Shown here: piece after piece, positions 1-9,216 of the stretch
Layout: each line of letters starts with the position of its first letter
Position numbering within the stretch: the first letter of the stretch is position 1
Assembly (NCBI GenBank): GCA_026770615.1
Contig: MU631718.1
Location: 61,836 to 99,923, forward strand
Direction of reading: 5' to 3'
Length of the DNA: 38,088 nucleotides
Source of the DNA: Pavlovales sp. CCMP2436
Lineage: Eukaryota > Haptophyta > Pavlovophyceae > Pavlovales
Position numbers and translations under genes: made by a program
Notes under the pieces: model-generated
The model's database searches: none
What the model was told of the DNA's origin: nothing
Seen by the model: only the letters and a program-made list of their open reading frames with translations

Positions 1-1
1 C

Positions 2-926
2 CCCCCCCGCGCGCGCGCTCATCCCTCGGCTAGCTTTAGCGGAACACTCGAGCGGCATGCCAAGGCCCCGCCGAGCGCCTCGCGGGCCTCCGTGGCCCGC
101 CAGGGCGACCGTCGCAGCAGCTTCGGGCTGCCCACAGCTACGCTGCGCGAGCTGCGCCTAGCTTTCGACAAATATGACTCTGACAGATCGGGCTCGATCA
201 CGCGCGCCGAGCTCACCGGTGCCCTCGGCGCAGCTGGCGTGGCAGACCCGCAGGCGGTCGCGGCTGCGTTCACCAAGGCTGACTCGGACGGCGACGGCAA
301 GATCAGCTTCGGCGAGTTCTGCGACCTGCACATCCGCCAGAAGCTCAAGGCGAGCCCACCCGCCGCAGGCTTGGTCGGTCGCTCCGCCTCGACCGATGCG
401 GAGCGCGCGGCAGCGGCACGCGCGATCCAGGAGCAATTGCGCGCCTCCACCCAGCACCGGACACGGGGCTCTCGCATCGCGCACTTTAGCCGGCCTGCGG
501 AGCGATCGAGCGCGCTGCACCTAAGCACGTTCTCTCACCGCGACTCGTTCCGCGGGAACGAGCCGGGCTCGCTGCCGCCCTCTCTTCGCAGCTCTCTCCG
601 TGACACACACACGCTCGGCTCGCGCTCCGCGGGCCTCGCGTTGCCGGCGCACGGTACGTGACACCCGCGCTGCCCGCAGCCGCCCGCTCAGCGCGCGCCC
701 ACTACGCGCTCGCTTGAAAGCGCCTCTCACGCCCGTCCCTCTGCCCCCTGCCTCGGCTGTCCGCCCCGCAGAGCCCAAGTCGCGGAGCCCGCGTAGGTCG
801 CTGAGTCCGCGTCGCGAGCTCACGCTGCGCCTCTACAACATTGCCAACGAGATGGCCCAGGAGATGGCGACCCAGGACAAGCTCCAGGACAAGCTCAGAG
901 AGTCCGTGGGCGGCCGGAGGAGGTGA
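2..926 (+). CDS. EF-hand calcium-binding protein, 5' end outside window, two exons
   Basis: The reading frame is open from the left edge, so the N-terminus is probably missing. Any in-frame GTG near 92 is not a convincing start. Two canonical EF-hand loops are visible. The first (near 176-211) reads D-S-D-R-S-G-S-I-T-R-A-E; the second (near 284-319) reads D-S-D-G-D-G-K-I-S-F-G-E. Both have acidic residues at loop positions 1, 3 and 12, Gly at 6 and Ile at 8, so both should bind calcium. A basic Ser/Arg-rich tail follows. I place a GT-AG intron at 654-771 (donor GTACGTG, acceptor CCGCAG). The phase-1 join makes GAG and continues into a short exon encoding an SRSPRRSLSPRR segment and a helical, charged end, with stop at 924-926. 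The specific role is unknown; calcium sensing is inferred from the loops. Confidence 0.72.
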
Positions 927-1635
927 ATAGCACCAGGGAGGCTAGTCATAATAAGCCTGTCGTTGATGGAACATAAATAATAATTAATGCATACATTGAA
1001 ATAATACAAGTTAACACACACGCTCGCTAGTCATTTAACTAGTTTCTAGATATGAATTATATGCGCACGACGGCACGTGCTTCTACGCATGCGCTCCACG
1101 CCGCTCGGCGAGACGGCAGCGCTCGCTCGCGCACGGCCATGATACCCATGCCAGGTGCTCACACGCACGACGGCTGTTGACCACTTCCACGTGCCAAAGA
1201 GGGAGACGCGAGCCCTAGAAGTCAGTAGTTTAGTAGATAGTTATTAGTTATCTCTAAGTTATCGCATGAAAACTAATTGGCAATAGCTAATTAATATAGT
1301 ATAATATACATATAATTAGCTAATTATATAATACAATATAAGTACATAAATGAAGGGAGGTTCGGGCTGTATATTTAATGGGGTTGTTTATACGCGTCTC
1401 ATTTTGAAAGCCCCCTTCTTCCCCCCTAGTTCGATTGTAGGTTAGGTTGGGTCACCCCCCTAGTGGGCCCTACCCAACCAATCAGTTTTTTATTAGCTTG
1501 GATGACCGTCCTACCACTTCATTGAACTTTGGCCGCCGCACAGAGGTTGAGACCCCCCCTCCAAGCCGCCCGCTTCACGGTCATTGCCTCCCGCGTAGGT
1601 ATGTATATGTATATGTATCTATATGTTATATATAC
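927..1635. other. AT-rich intergenic spacer
   Basis: I see no gene. Around 1220-1360 the sequence is strongly AT-rich, in contrast to the GC-rich exons. The phrase GGTTGGGTCACCCCCCTA near 1445 recurs near 3322, so a short dispersed repeat is present. Short ORFs here have no recognisable composition or motif. Confidence 0.5.
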
Positions 1636-1776
1636 ACTACTGGAGATCCATCAGCACGCGCGGTGGCGCCCAAGCCAGCGCAGCCGACTAAGGCACGCAG
1701 CAGGCAATGGGCGACGCAGCGCTCAGACCAGCACAACATTCAGAACAGTCAGACGCCAGCTTGAATCCCTATCATA
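1636..1776 (+). repeat. Dispersed repeat A, copy 1 (near full length)
   Basis: This roughly 140-bp unit begins CTACTGGAGATCCAT and ends CAGCTTGAATCCCTATCATA. Related copies lie at 2628-2703 (-), 8553-8594 (+), 36601-36742 (-), 37127-37166 (+) and 37278-37394 (+). It has no coding potential I recognise. It is probably a non-autonomous mobile element or SINE-like sequence. The end only loosely resembles a pol III B box. Confidence 0.75.
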
Positions 1777-1850
1777 AATATATATATATTAGATATAGAT
1801 ATAGATAATGATATAGATCTATCTATCTTTCAATCTATCTATATGTATAG
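1777..1850. repeat. TATA/GATA microsatellite
   Basis: Runs of AT, then TAGATA and TCTA tetranucleotides. The GATA and TATC blocks make a self-complementary stretch. It sits exactly between repeat A copy 1 and repeat B copy 1. Confidence 0.85.
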
Positions 1851-1851
1851 A

Positions 1852-1938
1852 CCATCCCTGCTGCCAGGACTAACGCCTGACGTCGACCAAGTCAGTGAGT
1901 GAACAACACCTGTTGAACGATGCTGAGCCGCTATATTA
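1852..1938 (-). repeat. Dispersed repeat B, copy 1
   Basis: Read on the minus strand this begins TAGCGGCTCAGCATNGTTCA and contains GACTTGGTCGACGTC and CCTGGCAGCAGGGATGG. Copies on the plus strand lie at 36853-36921 and 37179-37259. It is paired with repeat A in all three places but in different relative orientations. Confidence 0.75.
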
Positions 1939-2002
1939 CATATATAATTTTTTCGCCATCCTGAAACGCCCGGATCGCGCTGCCCGCTCGCGAGGCAGCC
2001 CG

Positions 2003-2539
2003 ATGGGCTACCTCGCAAAGGTGTTGTACGCACTGCTATCGGCCACCTTTATCACGGACGCTTCATCTACTACCTCATCCACCGCGCCTCCGCGCGGTTG
2101 CTCGCGCCATGCGCGCGCGAACAAGTTCACGGCATTCAAAACCCAAACCCGCCATCAAGTGGAATCGCTCGCGCTCGACGTCTAGGCTCCATCGGCTCCT
2201 TCTTCAACCAGTCCTTCCAACGCGCTCCCGCGCTGCAGTCCGCGCCCCGCACGCGCGAACGAGTTCACGGCATTCAAAACCCCGTCGCTTCCTAGCGACA
2301 CGCCGATGGTGAGACCACCAATGAACTCGCTCGGCCCGCGCCCTGCACGCGCAAACGAGTTCTCGACATTCAAAACCCCGTCGCTTCCCAGCGATACGTC
2401 GCGGCTGGGATCACCAATGGACTCGCTTGCTCGCGCACTGTCGGGCGGCCCCGCGTTGCGCAGCGACTCCAGCGCTTTGTTTTCGGCTTCCTCATCATCC
2501 ACCACTTCTACCAGCAACCCACTTCGGCGTAGCGCGTAG
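2003..2539 (+). pseudogene. Repeat-containing ORF with signal-peptide-like start, interrupted by TAG
   Basis: From the ATG at 2003 the frame begins MGYLAKVLYALLSATFITDA, which resembles a secretory signal peptide, followed by Ser/Thr. The same frame carries three copies of a motif close to ARANEFTAFKTPSLPSD (starting near 2113, 2253 and 2344). One in-frame stop, TAG at 2183-2185, lies between the first and second copy. Between copies 2 and 3 most base differences are third-position and synonymous in this frame (GCG/GCA, CCT/CCC, GAC/GAT), which supports past coding on this strand. The end is Ser/Thr-rich with stop at 2537-2539. I found no intron that removes the TAG in frame. It may be a decayed gene, or the stop may be an assembly error. 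Function unknown. Confidence 0.4.
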
Positions 2540-2627
2540 GAGCCTGCGTCGGAGCGCTTAGATCAGCCTGACTTGAACTTGAAACGTACCGCCAGCCCGA
2601 ACCCCCCTACATGAATATATATATGTA

Positions 2628-2703
2628 TGATACGGATTCAAGCTGGCGTCTGACTGTTCTGAATGTTGTGCTGGTCTGAGCGCTGCGTTGCCCATTGCCT
2701 GCT
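2628..2703 (-). repeat. Dispersed repeat A, copy 2 (3' half only)
   Basis: Minus-strand copy of the distal half of repeat A, from GGATTCAAGCTGGCGTC to CCCATTGCCTGCT on the plus strand. The proximal half is absent and is replaced by unrelated sequence. It begins next to an ATATAT tract. Confidence 0.7.
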
Positions 2704-3451
2704 ATATATGTCTGTTCCCTGCCCATGAGGCGCAGAAGTCGGTGCTCTATGGAGCTGCAGGGCCTGCGGGATTGACTTCGTTGGGATCCACGTTTTTGTT
2801 CCTTACAACCTAGAAAAATTGGAGAGTAAAAAAAAAACGTACAAAAAAGATCGTTCACCGACTCGACGGTCAACATCACTTAACGCCTGCTCTGCCGCCT
2901 GCTGCTCAGCGGCAGTCTACCGCCTGCTCTACAGCGCTGGCAAGGTCGTTGATGAGCTTGGCGTCGGCGGACTATTCTGTGGGCAAAGCCTAGCAGTCGT
3001 GCGTGCAAGCGCCATGGTGGGTATTCATAGCGAGCGCCGCTGCGCAGTTTACATGGTCCAGTTCAAGGCGTGCAAGCGCACGTGCACGTGCGAGCGCCTA
3101 CTTATGGACTGCGGTACGACATACATATATGCCAGCTGGAAAAGTACGTGTGTCTAAACCGGTCGATGTGGTCGCCGCAGGCGAAGCAAATTTTTGAGTA
3201 TTTTCCCCAGATTTCGACAGTCCGTGTAAAGTGGAGGATGGAATTCTCCCCTTCCCGACAGTTGCGCAAATTTGAGGTTGAGTCACCCCCCTATCCACCT
3301 GAGGCGAAATTTTAGTTTAGGTTGGGTCACCCCCCTACCCTAAAGATCGGTAAAAATTTTAAGTTGCCCCCCCCCCTCCCCCCGCCCTCCCTTACGAACA
3401 AACTAGGCGGGGGGGTGGGTGGGGTGGGGCCGGGCTGGAGGATCTCTCTTT
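2704..3451. other. Intergenic, no recognised gene
   Basis: Several ORFs of 60-110 codons are open here, for example 2819-3157 (+), but none shows a domain or a consistent coding signature. The segment contains the recurring GGTTGGGTCACCCCCCTA phrase near 3322 and a long C-run then G-run at 3366-3430 that could form unusual DNA structures. Confidence 0.4.
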
Positions 3452-3631
3452 TGATGCCGACCAGAGTCGGCATCATTGTGGGGGGGCAGCCCCCCCCCAC
3501 ACTGGGGGTCAGTGTGAGGCGGGGGCGGAGCCCCCGCCGCTCAGCGGCCTCAGTGTAGGTGGGGGCGCGCAGCGTCCCCACACTGACGGTCTCAGGGTGG
3601 TAGGCGTGGGCGGCGGCCGAAGGCCGCCGCC
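3452..3631. repeat. Cluster of four GC-rich palindromes
   Basis: Four strong stem-loops lie within 180 bases. Stem 1: 3452-3461 with 3466-3475, loop CAGA, 10 bp. Stem 2: 3518-3526 with 3530-3538, loop GGA, 9 bp. Stem 3: an imperfect long stem from about 3551 to 3585 (CAGTGT against ACACTG, TGGGG against CCCCA). Stem 4: 3609-3618 with 3622-3631, loop GAA, 10 bp. Poly-C and poly-G tracts surround them. The origin is unknown. Confidence 0.75.
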
Positions 3632-3770
3632 GCAGCCGCCCACCCAATATATTTATTTGGGCCTAATTGCGCAAATACAAACAATATAGACAAGTTTTAT
3701 CGAGATCGTCGATCATCAATCGGAGTCATCGATGATGGCCGGGCGGGGGCGAGTTGCGCTGCCGCTAGCC

Positions 3771-4437
3771 TTAAGGCCATCCATGCACGACTGCTACCAG
3801 GTCGTCCGTCAGGTTCTCGAGCGGCACCCACATGTTTTTGCTCGCTGGGTAGCCCTGCCACTTGATCTGCCACTCGTGGCGCCGCTCCCGATTGTTGAAG
3901 CGGTACTTAAGGATCTTTTCGACCTCCCACGGCGGATCGTCCACGTCGGCGTCGGGCGCAGCGGCGGGCGTGGCAGTGGCGCGGCGGGCGCGCACAGCGG
4001 CAGCGGCAGTGGAGGCAGCGGCGGGCTCGTCGTAGTCCTCGAGCAGGTCAGTCGCGTCACCATCGCTGTCGCCATCGCTGTCGCCGACACCAGTGCCAGG
4101 AGAAGGGTCCTCCAGGATAGGCAGCCTGCTGCTCCCCGAGCGGATGCGGTCGATGACTTTGCTCACGCGGAAGGGCACCAGCTGGCTAATCCGCGATTTG
4201 TTGTAGAACTTCCAGTAGGCCGGCCCGTGCGCGTTTAAGTGCATGTTGAGCGCGGCGACGAGGAGAGTATCCGCGCGGTGCAGCGGCGGCCCGTTCCAGT
4301 GGATGTACGACTCGCGCGCGTACTCAGGCTCGAGATGCCGGCCGGGCGCGGCGTGCTTGTCGATGATGCCGCCCATCGACTCGACCACCGACTCGTTGGA
4401 CGTGTGGGTCGCGCAGAGCTCAAACACGAACAGCCAG
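3771..4437 (-). CDS. Chromodomain protein, mobile-element-like, probably incomplete or frameshifted
   Basis: The C-terminal 55 or so residues form a clear chromodomain: WEVEKIL, then HEWQIKWQGYP, then NMWVPLENL, with the aromatic residues expected for a methyl-lysine cage. A low-complexity Asp/Ala-rich linker precedes it. The N-terminal half contains SNESVVESMGG and ESYIHWNGPPLH, which I cannot assign to a named family. No ATG begins the frame, which is open further upstream. Near 4436 the peptide in one frame (MMRELFTNPSLFSDSP) appears to continue as DWLFVFELCATHTSN in the next, so a one-base frameshift or an unseen intron is likely. Stop TAA lies at 3771-3773. Chromodomains at a C-terminus are typical of some retroelement integrases, but no integrase catalytic motif is visible here. 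Confidence 0.5.
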
Positions 4438-4602
4438 TCGGGCTGTCGGAGAAGAGGGAGGGGTTGGTGAAGAGCTCGCGCATCATGACCGTCCCGCTCA
4501 GTGTACGCCCCGGCCTCGGCGAGCGAGTAGATGGCGGACCCAGGAGTGGACCTTTTAAACCAGGTGGTGAGCAGCTGGTCAGGAGCAGGAGCAGAGGCCT
4601 CT

Positions 4603-4971
4603 TCAGCTGCTGCGACTTGTAGGACTCCCAGTCGTCAGGGTGTGTGTGCGGTGCTGTGTGCTGCGGGCAGGCATGTAGGCAGTATAGCTTGGGTATATGC
4701 AATAACCCTGATCAGTAGCTATAAGAGCATATACAATAGCCATACCGCCAACAATCGTCGTCGTAGCCTTGGTAGCCTTGAGCGGCGTCTCCGCGTGCTG
4801 CTCGCCACCGCGCGAAACAGCGCCCGTCACAGCACGTGACAGAAGCAATAGCATGGTCGCGAAGAGCAACATCATGGTGGCGAGCCAGGCAGCGCCCCCC
4901 TCGGGGGGCGCAGTTGCAGCTGCACGCTCGCGCAGCACAGGGAGCAGCGGGGCTAATACGGAGGCCTCCAC
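4603..4971 (-). CDS. Possible exon of a small membrane protein
   Basis: This minus-strand frame encodes a peptide with a hydrophobic stretch WLATMMLLFATMLLLLSRAV, and a second weaker one around IVGGMAIVYALIAT. No ATG precedes the upstream part, but the frame is open upstream to a possible acceptor TTGTCAG near 5022-5028. The two candidate membrane spans are the only support. It may be a chance ORF or an exon of a gene related to the neighbouring chromodomain ORF. Confidence 0.2.
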   Translation of the reverse strand: MEASVLAPLLPVLRERAAATAPPEGGAAWLATMMLLFATMLLLLSRAVTGAVSRGGEQHAETPLKATKATTTIVGGMAIVYALIATDQGYCIYPSYTAYMPARSTQHRTHTLTTGSPTSRSS

Positions 4972-5879
4972 GCCTTCTGAAAATTTAGGGCCTAGTCGCC
5001 TGGGACCTGGAGCACATTTGGCTGGCTGACAAGACCCACGAGGGAAAAATATAATTATTGCTCGCGTGGCTATGGCTCAGGTCACCCCCCCCAGCACACG
5101 ACCATTCATAGCGATTTCCCGAAGCCAGTCACGAAACCTGGCTAGTTAATTTTCAAATATATACATCTGCAGTAGATTCGTATCTAACTTTTCAAAAAGC
5201 GACGCAACCAATAAGTAACTTACCTCTTAAAATTACATACAAACAATTCATTTTTTAAATAGTTTAAAAAATAAATACGAAAAACTCACATTTTAACAAG
5301 TTTTAGAGGGCTGGTGAACGAATTTAGCATGGCGGATCATCTTTTCAAAAAATATCACCTTGTTAGTAACTGCTTTACTACCCCACCCACACGAATTCAC
5401 AATTTCTGAAAAATGTGCAAAATAGAGCTCGCCGAGACGAATCCAGCGAGCTTAGAGTGAGCTCTGGCTTCGAGCATGGAGGCTCGCAATGCTATGGATG
5501 GTCGTCCCCCACTTGTGGGCTCATAGGGGGGGGTTGACCGAAGCTAGAGCCACGTAAATAAAAAATAATTACATACAAAAAACTGTGATTTTTTCCAACT
5601 GTTGAGAACCCGGCCGTCTACGCCGCGTGGACTCGGATCCCAGCCGCGCCACGCCCGAAGGTGGGGCCGATGGGTGGTGGGTGGGTCTAATGCTCGCAGG
5701 GGGTGCTACCCGAGCGCGCCATGTCGCCTTTATTTGAGGCGCGCAGGTACGGCCGTCGCGCCCTCGTTCGCTGGAACGGGGGGCGATCAGGGGCGATAAG
5801 GCGGGTCTTCGGGGGAGAAGGGCACACGGCTCGCCTGTGAGGCGCGCAACGGCTCCCCGCCCCCCCTGAAGGCCCAGGG
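4972..5879. other. AT-rich spacer with short repeats
   Basis: The stretch 5130-5420 is AT-rich. AATTACATACAAA occurs near 5230 and again near 5569 as a direct repeat. An imperfect inverted repeat, AGCTCTGGCTTCGA near 5460 and CGAAGCTAGAGCC near 5541, encloses about 80 bases and may be the ends of a tiny transposon. No gene is supported. Confidence 0.45.
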
Positions 5880-5941
5880 ACGCTCAGACGCTGACACCCG
5901 GGGCCTCCTGGACGCAGAGACTGAGGCGGTAGAAGGGGCAT
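5880..5941 (+). repeat. Dispersed repeat C, copy 1
   Basis: Sixty-two bases that include ACGCTCAGACG and ACCCGGGGCCTCCTGGACGC match 12938-13005 with few differences. The second copy has about nine extra bases after GACGCAGAGA. Confidence 0.75.
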
Positions 5942-6029
5942 CCAAAGTTAGTTACAAAGCAGCCGGCCGTGGTGACCGTGATTGCTGAGCGGCAAGGCGA
6001 GCAGGGCGGAAGCCCGGCGCGCGGAGGCC

Positions 6030-6190
6030 GGCTAGCCGTGGGGGGTGAGTTCGTGCATCGTCGGCGCGCGCGTGAGGCGACCGGGGGGTAAGCCTGGCGG
6101 CGCGGAGGGTGGTCATTCTGTAGTCTCGGGGGGTAAGCTCGTTCGTCGTCGGCGCGCGTGCAAGGCGAGCGGGGGGAAAGCGGCCAGCAA
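6030..6190. repeat. Imperfect tandem repeat upstream of the kinase
   Basis: A GC-rich unit containing GGGGGGT(G/A)AG, then CGTCGTCGGCGCGCG and GGCGA(C/G)CGGGGGG, occurs about twice with a period near 87 bases. It lies in the presumed 5' leader or promoter of the kinase and yields repetitive ORFs on both strands that I do not regard as genes. Confidence 0.5.
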
Positions 6191-6209
6191 GCACTCACCG
6201 AAGCGCCAT

Positions 6210-7938
6210 ATGAATGCGTACACCAAGCTGCGCTCGCTCCAGCGCAGCACGGCGGCCGAGGTCTTCCCTCTCGAGGACCGATTCACGAACGCCAAGTTTG
6301 TGATGAAGCAGCTGCTGCTCAGCCCGCGCGACCGTGAGGCCGCCATCCGTGAGGTGCAGCTGCTGAGTAGCCTCCACCACCCCAACATCTGCGAGTACTT
6401 CACATCGTTTCTGCACAAGGGCGACTCGCTGTGCTTGCTCATGCCCTATTGCTCGAACGGCAACCTGGCGCAGCTCTTCCGGCAGCGGCGCGAGCGGATG
6501 CTGCCGCCGCTGGACGAGGCGGTTGCCGTGCACTATGTGACGTCCGTGGCGCTTGCATGTGAGTACCTGCACGCGCGCCGGATCATCCATCGTGACATCA
6601 AGCCGCAGAACATCTTCCTCTCTTCCGACTGGACCGTGCGGCTTGGAGATCTTGGCGTCGCGCGGCAGCTCAACGACTCCGCCTCGCTCGCCTCGACGTG
6701 CGTGGGAACTCCGCTTTACATGTCACCAGGTATGCTTATAGTGCGGGGACGCCACTTTATTTGTCGCCAGGACAGACGTATGCTATAATATGCGATAGAA
6801 ATGTCAACAAGATCATAACCCAAACTATCTTACCCCCCCCCCCCACACACACCCGCTGCCACCAGAGCTGCTGCAGTCGAACAAATACAGCAAGTCGACA
6901 GACTTGTGGGCACTGGGGTGTGTGGCATTTGAACTGCTGTCGCTGACCCCCGCCTTCAGCGGCGCCACGTTCAACGATGTGGCGGCCAAGGTGATCGGCG
7001 GTCAGTACGGGAGGCTGCCCGCGCGCGCGAGCGCACCCTACCGGTCGGCCGTGGGCAGGCTGCTCAGCGTCGACAAGGAGGAGCGGCCGTCCGCCAAGCA
7101 GCTGCTCAACCCACTCCTGCTCCGCCGACCACTGCGCGCACACCTCGCACGCATGGAGGGCGGCGGCTCGGGCTTTGCGGCCGCCGCTGGCTACGACGCA
7201 CCGCTCCACTCGCCCCCTTCCGAGTCGCCGCCGCCGCCGGGCCCGGCCGAAAGCGGCGCAGCGCCGGGCGTGGGTGTGGCGCTACCGTCGCGCGCCGCGC
7301 GGCGTGCGTCCGCGGCGGCCGAGGAGCTGCCGCCGCCGATGCCGAGGCGCGGCTCGTCGGGGGGCGTCGCCTCGGCCGACTTGGCGACGAGCGAGCGGAT
7401 GCGGCGCGCGCTGAGCCGGTGCGCCGAGATCCAGCGGTACCTGCTCGAGACGCAGCAGCGGCGGAGAAGCCGCTTCCGCGCCGAGATTACTGAGACCCAG
7501 GTCGCGGAGGACCACGAGGTCGCGGGGGCACTGCGCGCGTCCGGGGAGGCCATCCGCGTCGCCGAGGCGAGCGGCGAGGGGGTCCAGCGGAGGGCGCTCT
7601 GCATGCTCGAGACGGGGGCCGCGCCCGACTACTCGTCCGCGATCACGGCGGCGCAGGAGAGCTTCGCCCTCGAGACCACCCTGCAGGCCGCGCGCCCCGC
7701 GGCTATCGACGAGGCCGGCGGGGCGCTCGTGGCCGAGCTGCTGCTGGAGGAGGAGCTGGGGCGGACACCGCGCGAGTGCGAGCTCACGGTGCAGCTCCTC
7801 TCGCTCGAGTCGGCGGCCACGGAGGTGGACGACGACGTGGACGCCCAGGCGCGGCTGTCCGACCTCCACGGCCCCGGCAGTCGCAGCGGCAGGCGCAGAG
7901 CGCAGTCCAGCGCCGAGTCCACTGGTGCTGCCACCTAG
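6210..7938 (+). CDS. NEK-like serine/threonine kinase with degenerate glycine loop
   Basis: Two exons, 6210-6729 and 6866-7938, give about 530 residues. The intron 6730-6865 is GT-AG and phase 1; the join restores YMSPELL, the kinase APE-equivalent motif. Kinase landmarks in order: beta-3 lysine in FVMKQL, helix-C glutamate in REVQLL, hinge MPYCSNGNL, catalytic IIHRDIKPQN, a DLG metal motif in LGDLGVAR, activation loop VGTPLYMSP, and STDLWALGCVAFEL. DLG and MSPE are typical of NIMA-related kinases, many of which act at cilia and basal bodies. The glycine-rich loop, normally G-x-G-x-x-G, reads LQRSTAAEV and lacks all three glycines. The second half is disordered Pro/Ala-rich and then helical and charged. 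I chose the ATG at 6210 because it gives a normal NEK N-terminus. Confidence 0.85.
6746..6788 (+). repeat. Diverged copy of exon 1 end inside the kinase intron
   Basis: Bases 6746-6770 align without gaps to the last 25 bases of exon 1 (6705-6729). Nineteen of 25 match. Five of six differences fall at third codon positions and the sixth changes Met to Leu, so the copy still reads GTPLYLSP. After GACAGAC a donor-like GTATGCTATA follows at 6778, matching the true donor GTATGCTTATA at 6730. Confidence 0.8.
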
Positions 7939-8104
7939 AATAAGCAGTGAATCACCAATGTGATCCGAAGTTCTATTAGTTATTCACATGTCGTAACTAC
8001 CTTAACTAATTTACATACATACATATGTAGTTACTTGTAGTTAGGCATGGTGGGCATCAAATCAAATCAAATCTTTTCGGCTAGACCCCTTAGTCGGATT
8101 ATAT

Positions 8105-8744
8105 CCAAACTTATTCAATAGGATGGGTGCACACTGCTGCCATTGGTCTCCATTTCGTGCTCCGGAGCTGAGCCTTGGAAGGTAAGGTCTCAAGAGGCAA
8201 ATAAAAAGCCTCAGCCCATCAGAACCAAATTATTAACCAAATAATTATTACCAATTAAATGCCGAAATTCAATAAATAAATATTCCTATCCAATCACCAA
8301 TGGGAAAATCTCAGGAGGTAACGATAGGCAACGATAGGTGCGTGCCAGAGGGCGCTCTGGGCTGCACAAGGGGTGAGCCAAAAACACCTGGGGTGTCTAG
8401 GCTACCCCACGCACCACGCCGAGCCCCTCCTCCGCTTAGAGCAGGTCCACGTCGACGCGCTGGCAAGCTGCTGGCACGTGCGCCCACATGCCCGAAATTT
8501 GGCCCCATGCTGAACTTTCAGTTTTTTTTAGTGATTTCAAGAGATCATATATAAACAGTCAGACGCCAGCTTGAATCCCTATCATAAATATATAACGGAC
8601 CAACGGGAGGGCGCATCGTTAATCTGATTGATTCCAGGCTATCCCCATGTCGTCATGTCCATGGTGATGTGCGGTGACCCTAGGTCCCCGCCGCGCGGTT
8701 CGTCGACTACAGCGTGCCGAACCCATCCTATTGAATTGGTTTGA
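8105..8744. mobile_element. Candidate non-autonomous element bounded by inverted repeats
   Basis: Bases 8105-8128 and 8721-8744 are inverted copies with 21 of 24 positions paired, including a perfect 16-base core (ATTCAATAGGATGGGT). They bound 640 bases with no credible ORF. CCTATTGAAT recurs a third time just outside the right end. I could not identify a clean target-site duplication, so the element status is tentative. Confidence 0.4.
8553..8594 (+). repeat. Dispersed repeat A, copy 3 (terminal fragment)
   Basis: About 40 bases, from AACAGTCAGACGCCAGC to CCCTATCATAAATATATA, identical over most of their length to the end of copy 1. It lies inside the inverted-repeat candidate at 8105-8744. 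Confidence 0.75.
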
Positions 8745-9216
8745 AATCCTATTGAATATGCTCAGGGCTATAGCCGTTTTCGAGTCGTGATATTGAAGAT
8801 ATTAAGTTAGTTGTTGCGAGTAATAATAAACATATTACGACTAAGTATTAGTTATGTTTTTAAAGTTTCAAACAAAATCTTTCTCAATAACTAGTTACAT
8901 TTCATTTTTTTGAATTTGCACCAGTATTTAACTATAACTACCTTCCTTAGTTATGACTAAAGTTAGTAACTGTATGAATGATTAGTAGGTCTGAATTCAG
9001 TTTAAATTAAATCTGGCTTAGCAGTGATCCAGCGCTCGGATCATATTGTCAAAGTTTGCATTTCAATTATAAAATATATAAATACTAGTTACGCGGCCGG
9101 ACGCGAATCTCGCAAGTGGGCAGTACCTCGAGGCTCGCGTGTCCCGCGTTCGCAGCCGGGAGGGGAATCAACGGCCTCCCTCCATTGACAGCAGGAGGCA
9201 GGAAGAGGATCGGCTC

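Larger units (their letters stand above)
7939..9216. other. AT-rich convergent spacer
   Basis: This lies between the 3' ends of the kinase and the OTU gene. It is AT-rich, with AAATC reiterations near 8060 and AATAAATAAA-like runs near 8270. It contains a repeat A fragment and the candidate inverted-repeat element described separately. No coding region is supported. Confidence 0.5.

Noticed and set aside
5884..6198. Minus-strand ORFs upstream of the kinase with repeated PPRLARAP-like peptides
   Set aside because: The repetition follows a GC-rich tandem DNA repeat and is equally present in other frames, so coding is not supported.
6698..6946. ORF reading through the kinase intron with AGTPLYLSPGQTYA
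   Set aside because: It continues into a stop-rich, low-complexity intron. Kinase homology requires the splice 6729/6866. The signal is kept as the exon-copy finding instead.
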